A stretch of DNA of 64,000 nucleotides from contig JADFUC010001920.1 of assembly GCA_019722365.1 (NCBI GenBank), positions 124,001 to 188,000 of the forward strand, written 5' to 3'. Of this stretch, positions 49,025-61,458 are shown piece after piece. Position 1 is the first letter of the stretch, and every line of letters begins with the position of its first letter. The translations under genes and the position numbers were made by a program. The stretch comes from Lithospermum erythrorhizon. Lineage: Eukaryota > Streptophyta > Magnoliopsida > Boraginales > Boraginaceae. The notes under the pieces are model-generated. The model was given only the letters and a program-made list of their open reading frames with translations. It ran no database searches and was not told the DNA's origin.

Positions 49025-52000
49025 GGGCACTCGACATACGAAATTGAGATTCTTGTAATACGTATTGTGAGGGCCAAACTCAATAAATCGTCCACCTATT
49101 CTCGATGGTTCAAAATTATGCTTATTGGAAAGTAGGATGGTTCAAACTTCTTGAGATCATGGATGACCAAAACATGGAAATGCATTTTAGAGTGGACCCC
49201 TCCACGGCACTGGCGATGTATATGATTGAGAAGCACAGTGGAATGGAGGCGTAAAGGAGCGTGAAGCCTCGATGGAAGTCGAGAAGGCCTTGGATGCGAT
49301 GCGGCCAGTTGTGAACATAAATGTTGATATCTTGATCGAAGACCTTTGCGGTGCCAAAAGAAGCTTTGGGAAACTCTTTGTGTATTTGAAGGAACTCACA
49401 AAGGATTCGTGTGTGTCGTCTCCAACTACCGCCACCAAATTTGAAATCGAGGATGAAGGAAGAGGAAACCGTCGTTTAGTTCATTGATGTCGAGCTTAAG
49501 GAGATATCCAATGAATTCTATGACCTTGGAGAAAGCGATGCACGAAAGATTGTCGAAAGATTCTCAGATCTCTTTAATAGATTCGACTCCAAAGTGGTTG
49601 TCATAGAAGAAGCGAATGACATCTCGATTATGAAGGTAGATGGCGATTTGGATTCTCTTATCGCCTTTGAAGTATCTCTTGATAATCGAAGATGCAAGAT
49701 AAGAAATGCGGCGACAACGTCAAACCCGGATGTCGGTGGCAGTCTATCCCAACGATTCGGTACCTACAGACACAAATGTTGGAAAAAGATGGATCGACAA
49801 GCTACGGAGATCCCGATTAGCAAGGTGTGAAGGTTATGGTCATGTCCAGTTCAATGTCAACTTTTTCACGAGAAGAGTGTAATATTATCTTAAGCAGAGT
49901 GAGAAAACCGAGAAACTAAATGGCGGTGTGGGGAAGATTGTTGCATTTACTGACCAAAGCCGAATCGACTCTATGATTGTGAAAGTGAGGATAGTGATGA
50001 GGAAGAAGTCTTATGAAGAGAAGTTGTAGGGATGTGCGAAAAGTTGCTCGCCCGTTGTAACAAGTTGTGAGACTTGTACAGCTCAGGAAAGAAAATAAAC
50101 GCCTCCTTGATGAGAATAATGAGATGTTAATTGTCAGTGCAGGTTAATGAGAAGGTGGAGAGGGATTTAATACTGAATTAGAAGCCATGAAAGAAATCCG
50201 TCCATATGCACCAGTGCAATTACATCTAAGCTGGATGAAATTCTTTCTACAGGTCGGTCGGTACATCTAAAGGCTGGATGAAATTCTTTTTCTCTAGGTC
50301 AATCTCCCAAATGACCATACAGTGTGGATATTCTTTGGAGAATGTTCTAAAGAATCAAGTTTATTCAGTATGAGATTAAAGAATCTCAGTATTATACCAA
50401 GCTGTTGCCAACGGCCCGGTCGACAGTAATTGAACACATACTAAGCGTGCAAGAACAAAGAAGAAATGGGTATGCCATTCTTTGTGGAAAAAGAAGATCG
50501 CATAAGACCCTGCATTCTGAAGCTACATGGGAGGAACATTAAATCCAACATGATCGAGATTCCTCGTATTCAAAATTCTAAAATTGTTCATCATAAGGAA
50601 TGGAGGTCAAAAAGGGGTAGGTCGGGTGTGGCTGACACAAAGAATGGAAAATCAGAGCGATTATCAAGGTAATTCTTGTGTTGCTAACCGTAAAGTGTGA
50701 AGGTAAAGAGGATCTTCGTGGAAAGGAAAAAAGCCCTGCTATCTGTCCAGATACACATGCTCGTGGTGAACTTGACATGTGGAGGCGTGGAGTCGAGGCG
50801 GAGGGGTTCTACTAGTGTTAATCATTCGTGTGAGGATAATGGGTGAAAATTCATCTTTTGTCGTAAGAGTGGATTGGTTTTGAGGCAAAAAGGGGAGAGA
50901 TGTGATTAAATTGGGAGTATGTATTTTGCCTTCAAAAATATTAGCCAAAGGGAGTTTGGCTAAGTGTTTAGAGTGGCCGACTATTTTGAAGTTTGGAAGC
51001 GGTGACCGGAGTGTCGTACAGGATGTTCTGACAATTTGATTTGACAAGCTTGTATTTCTTGAATATCGGTTGAAAATATATTTTGGGATTACGGACAAGA
51101 TTTGGTAATATTGGCCAGAGATATTCTCATCCCCTAATATGTGGTAATGACTTAGAGTATTCTAAGCATGAAGACTATATAGTAATAACTTGGAGTATTT
51201 CCCAAGCATGAAGATTGAAGATCTTTCCTTATATATTTCAATTAAAGATTTGTCTTGAAAACCAGTTTTAAGCCATACATATAAAGAGACCTTTGTTATC
51301 TATTCAGAAAATTTATGCGATGCAGTGAAACATCGTCCATGGAGTGTGAAAATTTGAGCTATATTGTTTGTTTTTATAGTTTCTCTAGAAATGTATATCA
51401 AGCTATGTATTTGAGTTTCATCTGAGAAAATATTAGTGATGTAGTTTATATATGGTTGTAAGCGTGAATATGATTTCTAAAACAAACAAGTTGTAAATGT
51501 AAATCAACCAAGGGGATCTTGGGTTGAGTGAAGTGAGGGGGATCTCATATTGGGGAGGGCACGAGGTAAAAGTTCATAGGTATTAGTAGGATAGAGACAT
51601 TCAGGGGAGCTTTACGAGTGTAATCCTTGTCTGTATACTATAGTGATCAACAAAATATGATGTACTCGATGGAGGGTGGTTTGGATCGACTACGAGTGAA
51701 TGATATCATCAGGACCTTAGCGGTGGAGTGATGGCAGGATGGCCAAACGAGGTCAGCCTCTGACCTCAGTACCAGTCACCGGTATGCGGAGTTATTCATA
51801 AGGTCGTATTTCAAATCTTATTCTACCTCAAAATAATACAAATGCTTGAGGTGAAGCTGTGGGAAGAATAATGTATGTGATGGGAACTGGTCAAGAATTG
51901 AATGTTGGAAGGATCATATTTGATCAGATAGTCGTCGTACTAGGGCTGATTAAAATTGAAGCCCGTTGATTTTCTGATACGATGTATGATGCGTTGATTA

Positions 52001-52587
52001 TGACATCACGAGCTCTTGAAAGGCGAAGATGGACAAAGGAGAAAGATGAACTATCACCATCACTTGATAAATTGTACTTTCACGGTAAGAGAGTGGGTGG
52101 ATGTGGAAATGAAAGGGGTTGAAAAAATCGTGTGCACACTTTGAGGGAGGCTCTTGCTTGTTGATAAAAGCCTATGAGGGATGAGAAGAGGCCATTTGGA
52201 AAACGGATATTATTGAAAACTTAGGGTGGCTGAACTTCAAGCCAAAATTCAAGCCTTCACGGTACATTGTCCCTCCAATGTCAAGACTCCACGAACATCT
52301 TGGTAGTCTTTGAAAACGCCTTTAATGTTAGTAGTTTTCACGCTTTGCTCAATTTCTTGATGATCGGATAGAGATTTCTCGGTCTACATATGTAATTTAA
52401 CTTTGGGTCTGTTTTTATGCCAAATAGGGGGAGTAGTTGTGTGGTGTTCTTGTTGACTCTGTTGTGACCACTGCTTCTGACAGTTGGTCTGATATCTAAT
52501 GTTTTGTGTTTGCACTGTTTTAACACTTGTGTCTTACCTCCGAAAAGGCCAGAAGGTATTGGGGAATTTGTCATGAAAAACTCACCC

Positions 52588-52599
52588 AAAGGGGGAGTT
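52588..52599 (+). other. Polypurine tract
   Basis: AAAGGGGGAGTT lies immediately before the TGTTGATG start of the 3' LTR, the position of the plus-strand priming polypurine tract. Confidence 0.8.
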
Positions 52600-53504
52600 T
52601 GTTGATGCGTAGATAGTTGGCTTGAGTTTTTCATGAAGATCGTGTTGTCATGACCGTTGGCATACGACACGTTGCATTAAGATATCTACTTGGGGAGTGT
52701 CAGCAGTGACAGGGTTATCCGATGTATGCTTTACTTGCGTGGATCGAGGTGATGAGATTTGCATGTGCACAAGATTTAGTAATCTTTAGAGATCTCAAAA
52801 AAGATATTCCTTGAAGATCAAGATTGTTCATTAAGGCAAGTGTTGGAGTTATAGGACTCGTGTACTTATGGGTGGTGGATTCGCTAACAAACATGCTACC
52901 ATAAATGAAGGCCGAAACCACTGAGATCACACACTATATAAAAACCGTTGAATTGAAGAATGAAGACCACGAAAATATAGTTTATCATTGAGAGAGAAAC
53001 ATTCTTGTGTATTAAGATATAAACTTACTGGGTATTGTAGTGTAGGTCAATTATGTTAGAAGAAATCGTACTAATTTCTAATTATTATGCGGGTTACAAC
53101 CCAGCGTTGTTGTGGCCAATCTTTGAAGTGTTTCTTTAAGATTGTATTAAATTAGAATCTTGGGATAGTGTCGATGAGGGAAGTAGCTTATAGATAGGAG
53201 GTTCCTAGTCTTAGAAGCTAAGTTGAAGGTTAGTTAGGGCATCGTGAAACGAGGATCGTTTGTATAAGACCCTGCTTGTAATTACTTCAAAGAATAGTGG
53301 AAGTTTCTCTCTAGGGCTAGCTGCCCCCCAGACGTAGGTGACGTTGCACCGAACTGGGCAAACAATCTTTGTGTCTTTTAATTTCTGCACTATTTATTTC
53401 TGTTTTACTATCTGTCCCGATTTGTCTTGTCAATCAAAGGTGTTATTGACAGTTGGTCTAACAGCGTTCCCGTGAAATCTATTTCGGCGGGTTGCGAACT
53501 TTCA
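52600..53504 (+). repeat. 3' LTR of the nested Sirevirus derivative
   Basis: It begins TGTTGATGCGTAGATAGTTGG after the polypurine tract and ends GCGAACTTTCA, followed by the target-site copy ATAGC and resumption of the host element's RNase H frame. Confidence 0.85.
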
Positions 53505-54093
53505 ATAGCAAAAAGGATCCTGAGGTATTTAAAAGGGACTACAGACTATGGAATTTTCTATCAGAAAGGAGCTGTAGGAGGGGAGCTAGTTGCATACACA
53601 GACAGTGATTATGCCAGAGACACAGAAGACATGAAAAGCACCACTGGCTATGTTTTCAAGCTAAGCTCAGGCGTGGTCACTTGGAGCTCTGAGAAACAAT
53701 CGGTGTCCGCAGCCCATCCATTAGAGAACCGAGTTAAGTGGCTACATTTGTGCACATCCAAGCAATTTGGATGAAAAGAATCTTATAAGAACTGAACTAT
53801 GTAGAGGAAGATTGTATTCAGATTAAGTGCGATAACAGCTCGACAATCAAATTGTGCAAAAATCCAATAATGCATCGGAGAAGTAAGCACATTGACATAC
53901 GTTATCACTTCTTGAGAGATCTTACAAAGGAGGGGAGAATTGTAGTAATACATTGTGGAAGTGTAGATCAAGTAGCTAACGTTATGACCAAACCTTTGAA
54001 AATGAAATCGTTCCGAGTGGAAGCGGGGTATGGGGAGCACGTGGTTTGTAGGAAATAAGTTGAATACTTAGGTATTCAACTTAAGGGAGAGAT

Positions 54094-54155
54094 TGAAAGG
54101 ATCAAACTCTGTTACTTTGCTATTTAGTATTTTCACCATTCTATGATAAAAATAC
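54094..54155 (+). repeat. 3' LTR of the split copia element, truncated
   Basis: It starts TGAAAGGATCAAACTCTGTT directly after the polypurine tract TTAAGGGAGAGAT and matches the 5' LTR through TATTTAGTATTTTC. After about 54155 similarity stops and a different LTR-like sequence begins, so the rest has been deleted or displaced. Confidence 0.6.
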
Positions 54156-55600
54156 ATCAAACTTGAAGTAGGCTTTGGGAGCTCTTGTTAGAATCTAGTA
54201 TGAATTTTACTCTTGATAAAATACCAAATTCATACGTCCGAATCTCAAAATAATATATATTGTCTAAAACACATAAATTGCAATATGAATAAAAGAGTTC
54301 TTACATTGTAGTGGAAGACGAAATGAAACCAACTCCTTAAGCCAAGCCAAGCAGCGTGAATTCACTTGAAAACCTCTCAGGTGCTTGTCGACACCAAAGC
54401 GTGTCCTCCCAGATTGTGCAGCTGGGAGGAATCGAATCAAAGCTTGAACTTGCTAGGTTGTGAGAACAAAATAGAAGAGATTCTCTTCAATCACTAGGAG
54501 AGGCTATTACAGAGGGAGGCAACGGTTTGATTTACCGTAGAATAAACCCGCATCTCTTTCTTTAAATACCAAATACTAATTAACTGGATTAAGCAACTCG
54601 TTAGAGAAATCGGTTTAACTTCGTTAACTTAATTAGACCGTTATGGCTTCTAATCAAATAATGAGTCACTAGTGAGTTGTTCCATTTTAATTATCTTGAC
54701 AAGTCAATTAAAATACACTATCGAATAACTTATCAAGTTATTCATCAATTTCAATTGCTTAATTGATTAAACTTGCAAGTTTAACCAATTGATGTTCATC
54801 AATATATATTCATCAAATATATAAATATTGAGAGATACATCTCTCAATATACAAGTCTCGTTTAATTTCATGCATGAAATATAATTCGAATATCACTGTA
54901 TGTGTGTGACCTTCTAGGCTCAGATAATAGTAAGTTGTATAATAATAATAATTGACATTACTATTATTATAACGATGAATGAGTAAGATGCTTGTCGCTC
55001 ATAGCATAAATTATCATGAGAATTAGCTAGTAATATACAATTACTAAAATTGAACACTAAGTACCCGATAATCACATTTAACTTGACATTAAATGGTATT
55101 TCTGATTGTCGCTTGATGGGCATAATAAAGGGAATCGATTTTTTATTGATTTCCAACGATAGTATCGCTCTGGTGACCTTAATGTTGGAAATCGGGAATA
55201 TATCGATTTCTTTAATTGTAACGTTGCGGCTAATTATTAACAGCTGGAACCATTTTATTAGTTTTAGTTAAATGAGATTACTCAGAACTAATGTTCAATA
55301 AATGGTAATTATAAATTACTAAATAGGAACTTCATGATGACATCGGGGGTTATGTTAGATTGCTAAATCCCACGTACATAATCGTTATAATAATACTAAT
55401 GATCAATTATATTATTATACAACTAATATTGAGACCGTCAGCACATAGAAAATGACGATTAATCTTATTTCATGCTGAGTAAATGTTAGATACGGGGGGG
55501 AGGCACTTACAGTGAGCGATTCCACTATGATCTGAGGATTCCACTTAGTGACTTTGAACCTGGATTGAACAACCTTAGTGGGTATTGTATGTGGATGTGG
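54156..55600 (-). other. LTR-like non-coding segment, probably minus strand
   Basis: Non-coding sequence abuts the truncated copia 3' LTR. Read on the minus strand, the part at about 54170-54560 looks like the R/U5 and leader of a copia LTR (a pyrimidine-rich stretch, then GTATGAATTTGGTATTTTATC). I found no partner copy and no clear TG...CA ends, so this is a tentative solo LTR or fragment. Confidence 0.35.
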
Positions 55601-55619
55601 CGGAAGTAAGGAAGGGTCC

Positions 55620-57280
55620 GGACATTGGAGTCTGGTCGGGGATCAAACGTTGGAGTTTTGATTCGGGGCCCCAATAGAGTAACAATTGAACATGCACTAC
55701 GATTCACCTTTCTCACTATCAAAAATGAGGCTGAGTATGAAGCGATGGTCGGTGGATTGACCATAGTCAAGTCGTTGGGCATTGATCGCATATGGGTAAA
55801 AGATGATTCCAAGTTGATCATGGACCTTGAGTGTGTGGAGTGAAGCATGAGCCACTAGTTAAATACCACGCGAAAACTATCCAACTGGATAAGGGGTTTA
55901 AGAAGGTCATATTTTAAAATATACCTCACTCCCAAAATGAAGACGTATACCTCTCCTGTTTAGCAACAACCTATTATGACAGTCGCCCATGAGAGCTATG
56001 GAAGTTCGCGAGGTTCAAACATGACGGGACCGTACTGCGTGTGTAGAAGAGCCCGATGATTGGAGAACTCCTAAAGCTCAATACCTGGTCAATGGTCAAC
56101 TTCTCGAGAGTATTACTAAAGCTCAAAAGATTAAGAGTCGCAGCTTCAGGTTCTACATGTACAATGATGAACTCTACAAGAAATCATAGGATAGTCCATT
56201 TTCAGTTGAGTTTCCAATAAGACACCCAGATACTTCAGATATCTTGAGATGGTATGTAATGACCACATTGTTTAGACGGTCACTCGCGGTCAAAATCACA
56301 CGCATTGGGTACTTTTGGCCAATCTTGGTTCAAGATGCCATGAACTTCGTTAAGAAATGCGACATGGGATCGGGGCACAACATCGACTACCACCGATAGC
56401 CTTGTAGTAAACTGATATGCCAGTTCGTATGGGGGAAGCGACTTTTGTAGGAAAACTTCCCAAAGCTAAGGGGAGTCTCGAATGTCTGTGGTTGCCCGGT
56501 TGCTTGAATATTTTGATAACAAATGGGTAAAGATAAGCCCCTCAAAAAGACTCATAGTGATAACATCGTCCGGTTCTTGTGGAAACATGTCATGGCTTTG
56601 AGATTTGCAGAAGCGCGTGGTGTCGATAATGGACTGATTTCGGAGTGAAAAGTTGGCCGAATTTTTTGTGAAAATACAACACAGTATCGATTTTTTCACA
56701 TCTAATATCCTGATGCAATTTTAGTTGAAGTGATAAATGCATATTCAAGGGGCATCGAAAGAATATGATTCAAAACGGAGCAATGAAAGGGGCATGGATT
56801 GATGAACTCCCAATTGTTCTCTAGTCATTAAGAACCACTCCTTCACATGCGACAGGGAAAACTCATTTCAGCCTTGTATATGGCTCGGGAGGTAGTGCTC
56901 CCCGCGGAAGTTGGTTTACCCACTTACCGCCAAATAAGATTTAATGAGGAGGAAAATGACCAGCAGTTGAAAGAACATCTGAACTTCATGGATGAATTAC
57001 ATGATCAAGCCATGTACAAAATGAAAAAATATAAGCACTTGATGGCTCATACCTACAATCGGCAAGTGAAGAACAAGCAATTCAAAGTAGGAGATTTGGT
57101 GCTAAGACTTTATTCGATCCTTCATCCAGGGAACAAGAACCAGTTGAGTCCAAAATGGGAGGGACCTTATCTCGTAAGTCGCATACTTGGTCCGAGCACT
57201 TATCAGATTGAAAGAATGAATGGAGAAGCGATCCCTCGCATATGGAATGCCTTTAATCTATCCAAATATTACAGTTAAAT
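55620..57280 (+). mobile_element. Ty3 element fragment: RNase H and integrase, Tat-like
   Basis: Plus-strand coding remnants in Ty3 order. RNase H reads GPNRVTIEHALRFTFLT, NEAEYEAMVGGLTIVKSLG and DDSKLIMDL (55665-55830). The linker has KHEPLVKYHAKTIQLDKGF-type sequence (about 55843-55900). Integrase zinc-finger remnants follow near 56330-56400, then the core region near 56470-56700. The C-terminal part is a clean 143-codon frame (56847-57278) with VLPAEVGLPTYRQI, FKVGDLVLRLYS and SPKWEGPYLVSRILGPSTY, ending IWNAFNLSKYYS. The NEAEYEA RNase H followed by this integrase tail is the pattern I know from plant Tat/Ogre-group polyproteins. RT and gag are missing. Stops and frame changes interrupt the middle. 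Confidence 0.8.
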
Positions 57281-57959
57281 TCAAGTCCTTAGGAAAGTAC
57301 TTGTGGTTTTGTTATATCCACCACCATTCATGAATAAAATCTCGTGGCTTGGTTTAATCCGCCACCATTTATATACTAGAGTTATTCATAACTGTACCTA
57401 CTTATGAAACTCGAAGCCATGCATATGGCCAAGGCTGAATTGATCATTCACCTTAAATCAAGTGAAGTAACATTCGCTTAGGCTAATTCTACCCCTTAAA
57501 GCCCTTTAAAAGAAGGTACTCTACTGAGTGATGTGCCATTACCTTAGGAGAATGCTACCACTCATAGAGAAGCTTGCTCATATAGTTTGACTCGAGAGCC
57601 GCGACTCTGGCTCAACACCTTTGTGATTTTGCCGATGATAGTCAAGCAATTATCACAAGGGGGCGTGTTATATAACGAATAATTGCGAATATGTAAAAAA
57701 TAATTGCATAAAGATAAGCAGAAGAAAAGATAAGAAAAGTAATTGAACATTAAATGAAATTGTTTATTACAAAAGGCCAAGGACATAAAAATGTAAAACT
57801 TAAAATTAGGTTGGGGGAGAGTGGCTTTTGCCATGGAGTTAGAAATCCTGTACGCCCGTCCTGAAATGATCCATTCGCCCGGTGGACTAAATTATGGATA
57901 AAACATCGAACAGCGGGATAGTATTCTCTAAAGAGCAAAGAAGTAACCAACTAAAGGAA
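57281..57959 (+). other. 3' flank of the Ty3 fragment with possible polypurine tract and LTR start
   Basis: No protein is recognised. CACAAGGGGGCG (57654-57665) followed by TGTTATATAACG (57666) looks like a polypurine tract and LTR start for the plus-strand Ty3 element. However, the minus-strand ORF remnant just beyond would then lie in or beyond that LTR. This conflict is unresolved. Confidence 0.35.
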
Positions 57960-60140
57960 TCTCTCTTTCTTGATCCAACCAAGTGGAGTTAGGTAGGATT
58001 CTTTTCGTCCACTTTTGAAACTAAGTAGTTTGGGCTACTCATGAAGGCTCGAAGAGTCTTCTTAACACTCTGTCTGAGCCGCCCTGACTTCGGCCAAAGG
58101 CATTCATATCTTTTGGCATGCTCCAAGGCCTCAGACGCCTTCATAATATCCCCAGCGTTGGCCCACTCTAGCTCCTCATAGCGAGCCTACGTCTTTGGTT
58201 TTCTCTCAGCGACAGAGCCACTTGCAAACTCATCTAATTCGGCAAAAGCTTTCTCCTTGAGGAGCTCCTCGACCAATGACTCCTCTTTTCTTTTCGTTTG
58301 TCGATGTGAACCCCTGGTGTGTGTCTTTTGGGCCGACAACTCTCACTGCGTGATCGAAGCGAGTTCTTAGTTCTTCTGACCTTCTTTTAAGACCTCGATT
58401 TGATGGGCAACAACATTGTTCACTCGGGCTAGATGGTCAGCTCACCGGGCCAATACATAAGCTCCATTTATTGCTTGCAAGTTGGGAGATGTAAAGGCAA
58501 TCAGAATATGCACATGCCAAAAATAAAAGGGAAAATATACTCATGGAATAGTCAACCAACCTCGGTAATATGCTTCACCGTTTGGGCAAAGGAAGCGTAA
58601 GGATTGCTCAAATTCCTATACCGAGTCGCCACCTTCTTGGATTTGAGAGGCTTCACGGCATGATAATGGAACTTGCGAGTGTTCCATGGAGTTTTGCCAA
58701 CTTCGGCACAGAGATTCTGTAACGAGGAGCGAGGAGGCCTAATCACGGTGCCTTCCACTCCTGCGGCGAATCCACCTGCTTCGGGGTTGCCTGCAGGACT
58801 TGACGTGGGAGGCTGCTCATTAGGAGGAAAATGGAGTTTCTGACTCCGTGAAAAGGGATGCAGCTCTTTGACACCTACAAACCTTGCCACAGTCGGACCC
58901 AGCGATTGGAAGAGGAGTCCAAATCCAGCCTGCACGTTGGTTGGGTGGGGGAATCGCAGATTTTGTCCCTCATGAGGGAGCCAACCGTGACTCAACATCC
59001 AAGGGTTGAGCCTCTTCTTCCTCAGAGTGCCGAGCTAGGACTTGGCGTTTAACTTCGTGGGGGAGACTTAAGGCGCTTAGAGGGGCTGGGGTAGTAGCGG
59101 TATCTTCTTCACCGGCCTCTTCCAACTTGGTCTGGGATTAAGACCCATTTCGGAATCTTTGGTAGGTGGAGGAGAAAGCGGATGTAGCCTCAAGAACCAT
59201 GGACTCCCTTGACTTCGTCTTGGTGGTGATTGCAGCAGTGAAGAGGGAGGATGCATTTCTAGCGACTTATGCAAATCCAAAGTCAATTTTGTCGGGTGTG
59301 GAATCCCTAGCCGTGTATGATGTGATTTCCCTCTGAATCCAAAGATAAAATATTAAAATCAAAGGATAACCTATGTAAAAGGAAAAATCAAAATAAAGGT
59401 TAGTACTCCAGGTGGGAGGCTCGGTGATGTCCTCGGGATCGAACACCTTATCATAAGCGAGCTTTGCGCTTCGCAGCGTGGTCTCATCGAAAAAACATGC
59501 AAGGAAATTTATTTCCGTTTTGAGGAAGGGTGGTACTTATCTTCGCCACTAAATTCATGTCTTCTGCAGTGGGAGTGGGAAGACTCTTGTGACATCCCAA
59601 AGCGCGTCCAAATGTGAGAGCACTTGATAAATCGTACGCGGCGAAGAACCACTTCTTGTGATATCGATTCTCCGGAACCTTGTTTGGACGAGGTATAGGA
59701 AGGATGTTTAGCTTCTTACAAGAAAAGAACTTGGTTTGGAAAGGGTATGGGTTACAGTGAATAACGTAGAAAATAAGGACATTGTAGGTTGACGAAACCT
59801 GCGTGCGACCTTGACTTAAAAAATGATTTACGTTGACCTTGACCGCCTATAGGGTGAGAGATTGGCTTGGGCTCGGTTCTGATATTAAGGAGGTTATTTA
59901 CAAATAAAGAGAAGGGCAATCACATGCCATAAGAAATTGCTTTGACATATAACGAAGTGTAGCCGGGGGTTAAGTTGGGATCAGGATTTACTCGTATGGG
60001 GAAGATATAGTTATTAAGCCCGTAAGGGGAGGCGGGAGCATGTGTCCTACGCATCGTGTGGAATGGAGAAATAGGTAGTAATACCATCTAGTTTATCGTC
60101 TGTTAGATTGGCAGGGATTGACTTTTTTACAAAGGTAGGG
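57960..60140 (-). pseudogene. Transposase_28-like / plant transposon-associated coiled-coil ORF, decayed
   Basis: Minus-strand remnants read from right to left. MASLPTFVKKSIPANLTDD and GITTYFSIPHD sit near 60055-60150. Next comes YIFPIRVNP-like sequence, then a TFGRAL...P.AEDMNLVAKISTTLPQ block (about 59520-59620) and EPPTWSTN near 59400. A Pro/Ser-rich middle (58550-59000) follows. Last is a heptad-like region with ARRADHLARVNNVVAHQIEV, LVEELLKEKAFAELDEF and YEELEWANAGDIMKASEAL (about 58130-58480). This order (N-terminal globular domain, Pro-rich linker, long coiled coil) resembles plant ORFs annotated with the putative gypsy-type transposon domain Transposase_28. It lies antisense and just 3' of a Tat-like integrase, so it could be an additional antisense ORF of that element or a captured gene. 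Many frame changes and stops. Confidence 0.45.
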
Positions 60141-60374
60141 AGAGAAGCCATTATACGCTTGATGGCGGCCTTGCCACTTGTTGCAGCGATTAGGATCAGC
60201 AGCAGTAGCCACCGGGTTCGCATGACCCAAACGCAGCACTTGATGGAGTGCGGATTAAGCCAACCCGAGGGGTTCGCGGGCTGGTCGACTGCAGTACAGG
60301 CATTCATCCACTTATGGAAGCCTCCTCTTGATTCGCCCCAACACGCGGGCGAATCTCAAAGTTATCGATATTAG

Positions 60375-61458
60375 TTTTAGAAGTTTAGGACATTTTACCC
60401 GTCGAGTAAAGACACAACTTATTAGCAAATGAACAAAGGATTTGGGGCAAATTAGTAAAAGATCAAACAAAGTCAAAATATCAAACTTGGCATCAGTTTA
60501 GCGCGATTTACATATCGGTATTTTCGTACCCGTTTAATTGATTTTGTTGGACATGTGGCATCGGTTAGACGTCGGGTTTGGCATCGGGGTGATTATTACC
60601 ATTGTTGATTGAAAAATTAAATGGAAAATTAATTAATTAAGCGTTGCAGAAATAGCGTATATGTCGTTATAAAAAACCTAACTTCTTTTCCGTTATTGTT
60701 TTCTGACTTTTAAATTAACCTACACTACTTTTCGGCCGCTAGCCGCGTCTAGTGCACGACCACCTCAGCGCCATTGATGCAATTTTTATCAAATATTATA
60801 CAACAAAAATAAATATATTTAATATTAAAGTTTGAAAGTTAAAACTTATAAAGAAAGTGGACAATCTTTGTGGGATGGAAGCGGTAATTTTTAAGAACTT
60901 ATCGCTGGCAAAAAAATAAAATTATACATTATAAATAAAATAAACAATTGCACCAATTCATCTTCCATGCATCCGACTATCGGCCGCTTGTACCTCATTT
61001 TGCATCTTAATGACAGCGCGCCAAATCCCGACTACCAGCGCTTAACATCATAAAGCAATAACCTCATAAACTTTAACTGACCTCGGCTGTAACTCCCTTA
61101 CTACCACCTTTATCACCGTGACAAAACGCCATCGAGAATTCACCCACTTTTCATAAACCCGATTCAGCCTCAAAATCACAGCATGGTAACATTTTCATGA
61201 AATTGTCGAACTTTTCAACAACCAACAATCCTTTGGGAAAACCTTGACTTCATCGATAGCGATGACAAACGTAGCTATGAGAATTTGATGAAATTGAGTG
61301 CTTGAGGGGTGTTAGAATGTCGTCTTGATATTATGAATTGGTTTGATTTTTTAGTTAGTTCTGAATGATTGGTAAACAATGAGTTTTAGGATGTACTAGA
61401 ATTTTGCAGTTGAGGGTATTTTTATGTTGGTTAGCTAGGCAAGGAATTTTGGTGAACA
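60375..61458. other. Non-coding spacer
   Basis: No gene is supported until the ATG at 61459. The interval is AT-rich with a few CG-containing patches. Confidence 0.5.

Larger units (their letters stand above)
48117..53504 (+). mobile_element. Nested Sirevirus derivative lacking pol
   Basis: A complete-ended LTR element inserted inside the RNase H-coding part of the plus-strand copia element. It has two LTRs of 891 and 905 bp, a tRNA-Met-type primer-binding site (49012-49024) and a polypurine tract (52588-52599). A target-site duplication is also visible, ATAGGC (48111-48116) against ATAGC (53505-53509). The interior carries gag remnants: ELKEISNEFYDLGE (about 49490-49530), RFDSKVVVIEEANDISIMKVD (about 49578-49640), a GYGHVQFNV-type knuckle (about 49834-49860) and a coiled-coil tail with TSKLDEILSTGRSVH (about 50222-50265). 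These are Sirevirus gag features. No protease, integrase or RT is seen between 50560 and 52600. A second GGGGGAG tract after TTTATGCCAAAT (about 52415-52435) fits the multiple polypurine tracts of Sireviruses. Confidence 0.8.
44391..54155 (+). mobile_element. Ty1/copia element split by a nested insertion, plus strand
   Basis: The 5' LTR is followed by gag (FDGSYDRW at about 44779), a CCHC knuckle CYKCHNLGHFQYEC (about 45457-45498) and a protease-side DVYYVPDLKNNLLSV (about 45778-45822). Integrase shows GVAERKNRTVMNMVRS (46492-46540), and RT runs from KWIFKTKRNEHGEI (47278) through DVKSAFLHG and YKLHKALYGLKQAPRAWY to SLYVDDLIYTG (YVDD at about 47715) and FICQKRYVEELLERFGM. Coding stops at about 48116, where a second element is inserted, and resumes at 53505 with KRILRYLKGTTDYG, YTDSDYA, KHIDIRYHFLRD and VANVMTKPLK, ending at TAA 54056-54058. 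This is a Tork/Tnt1-like layout by motif (inference). RT is the best preserved part; gag and integrase carry indels and stops. Confidence 0.85.

Noticed and set aside
52338..52670. 110-codon minus-strand open frame across the nested element's 3' end
   Set aside because: It is antisense to the polypurine tracts and LTR start of the plus-strand Sirevirus derivative, whose orientation is fixed by the primer-binding site.
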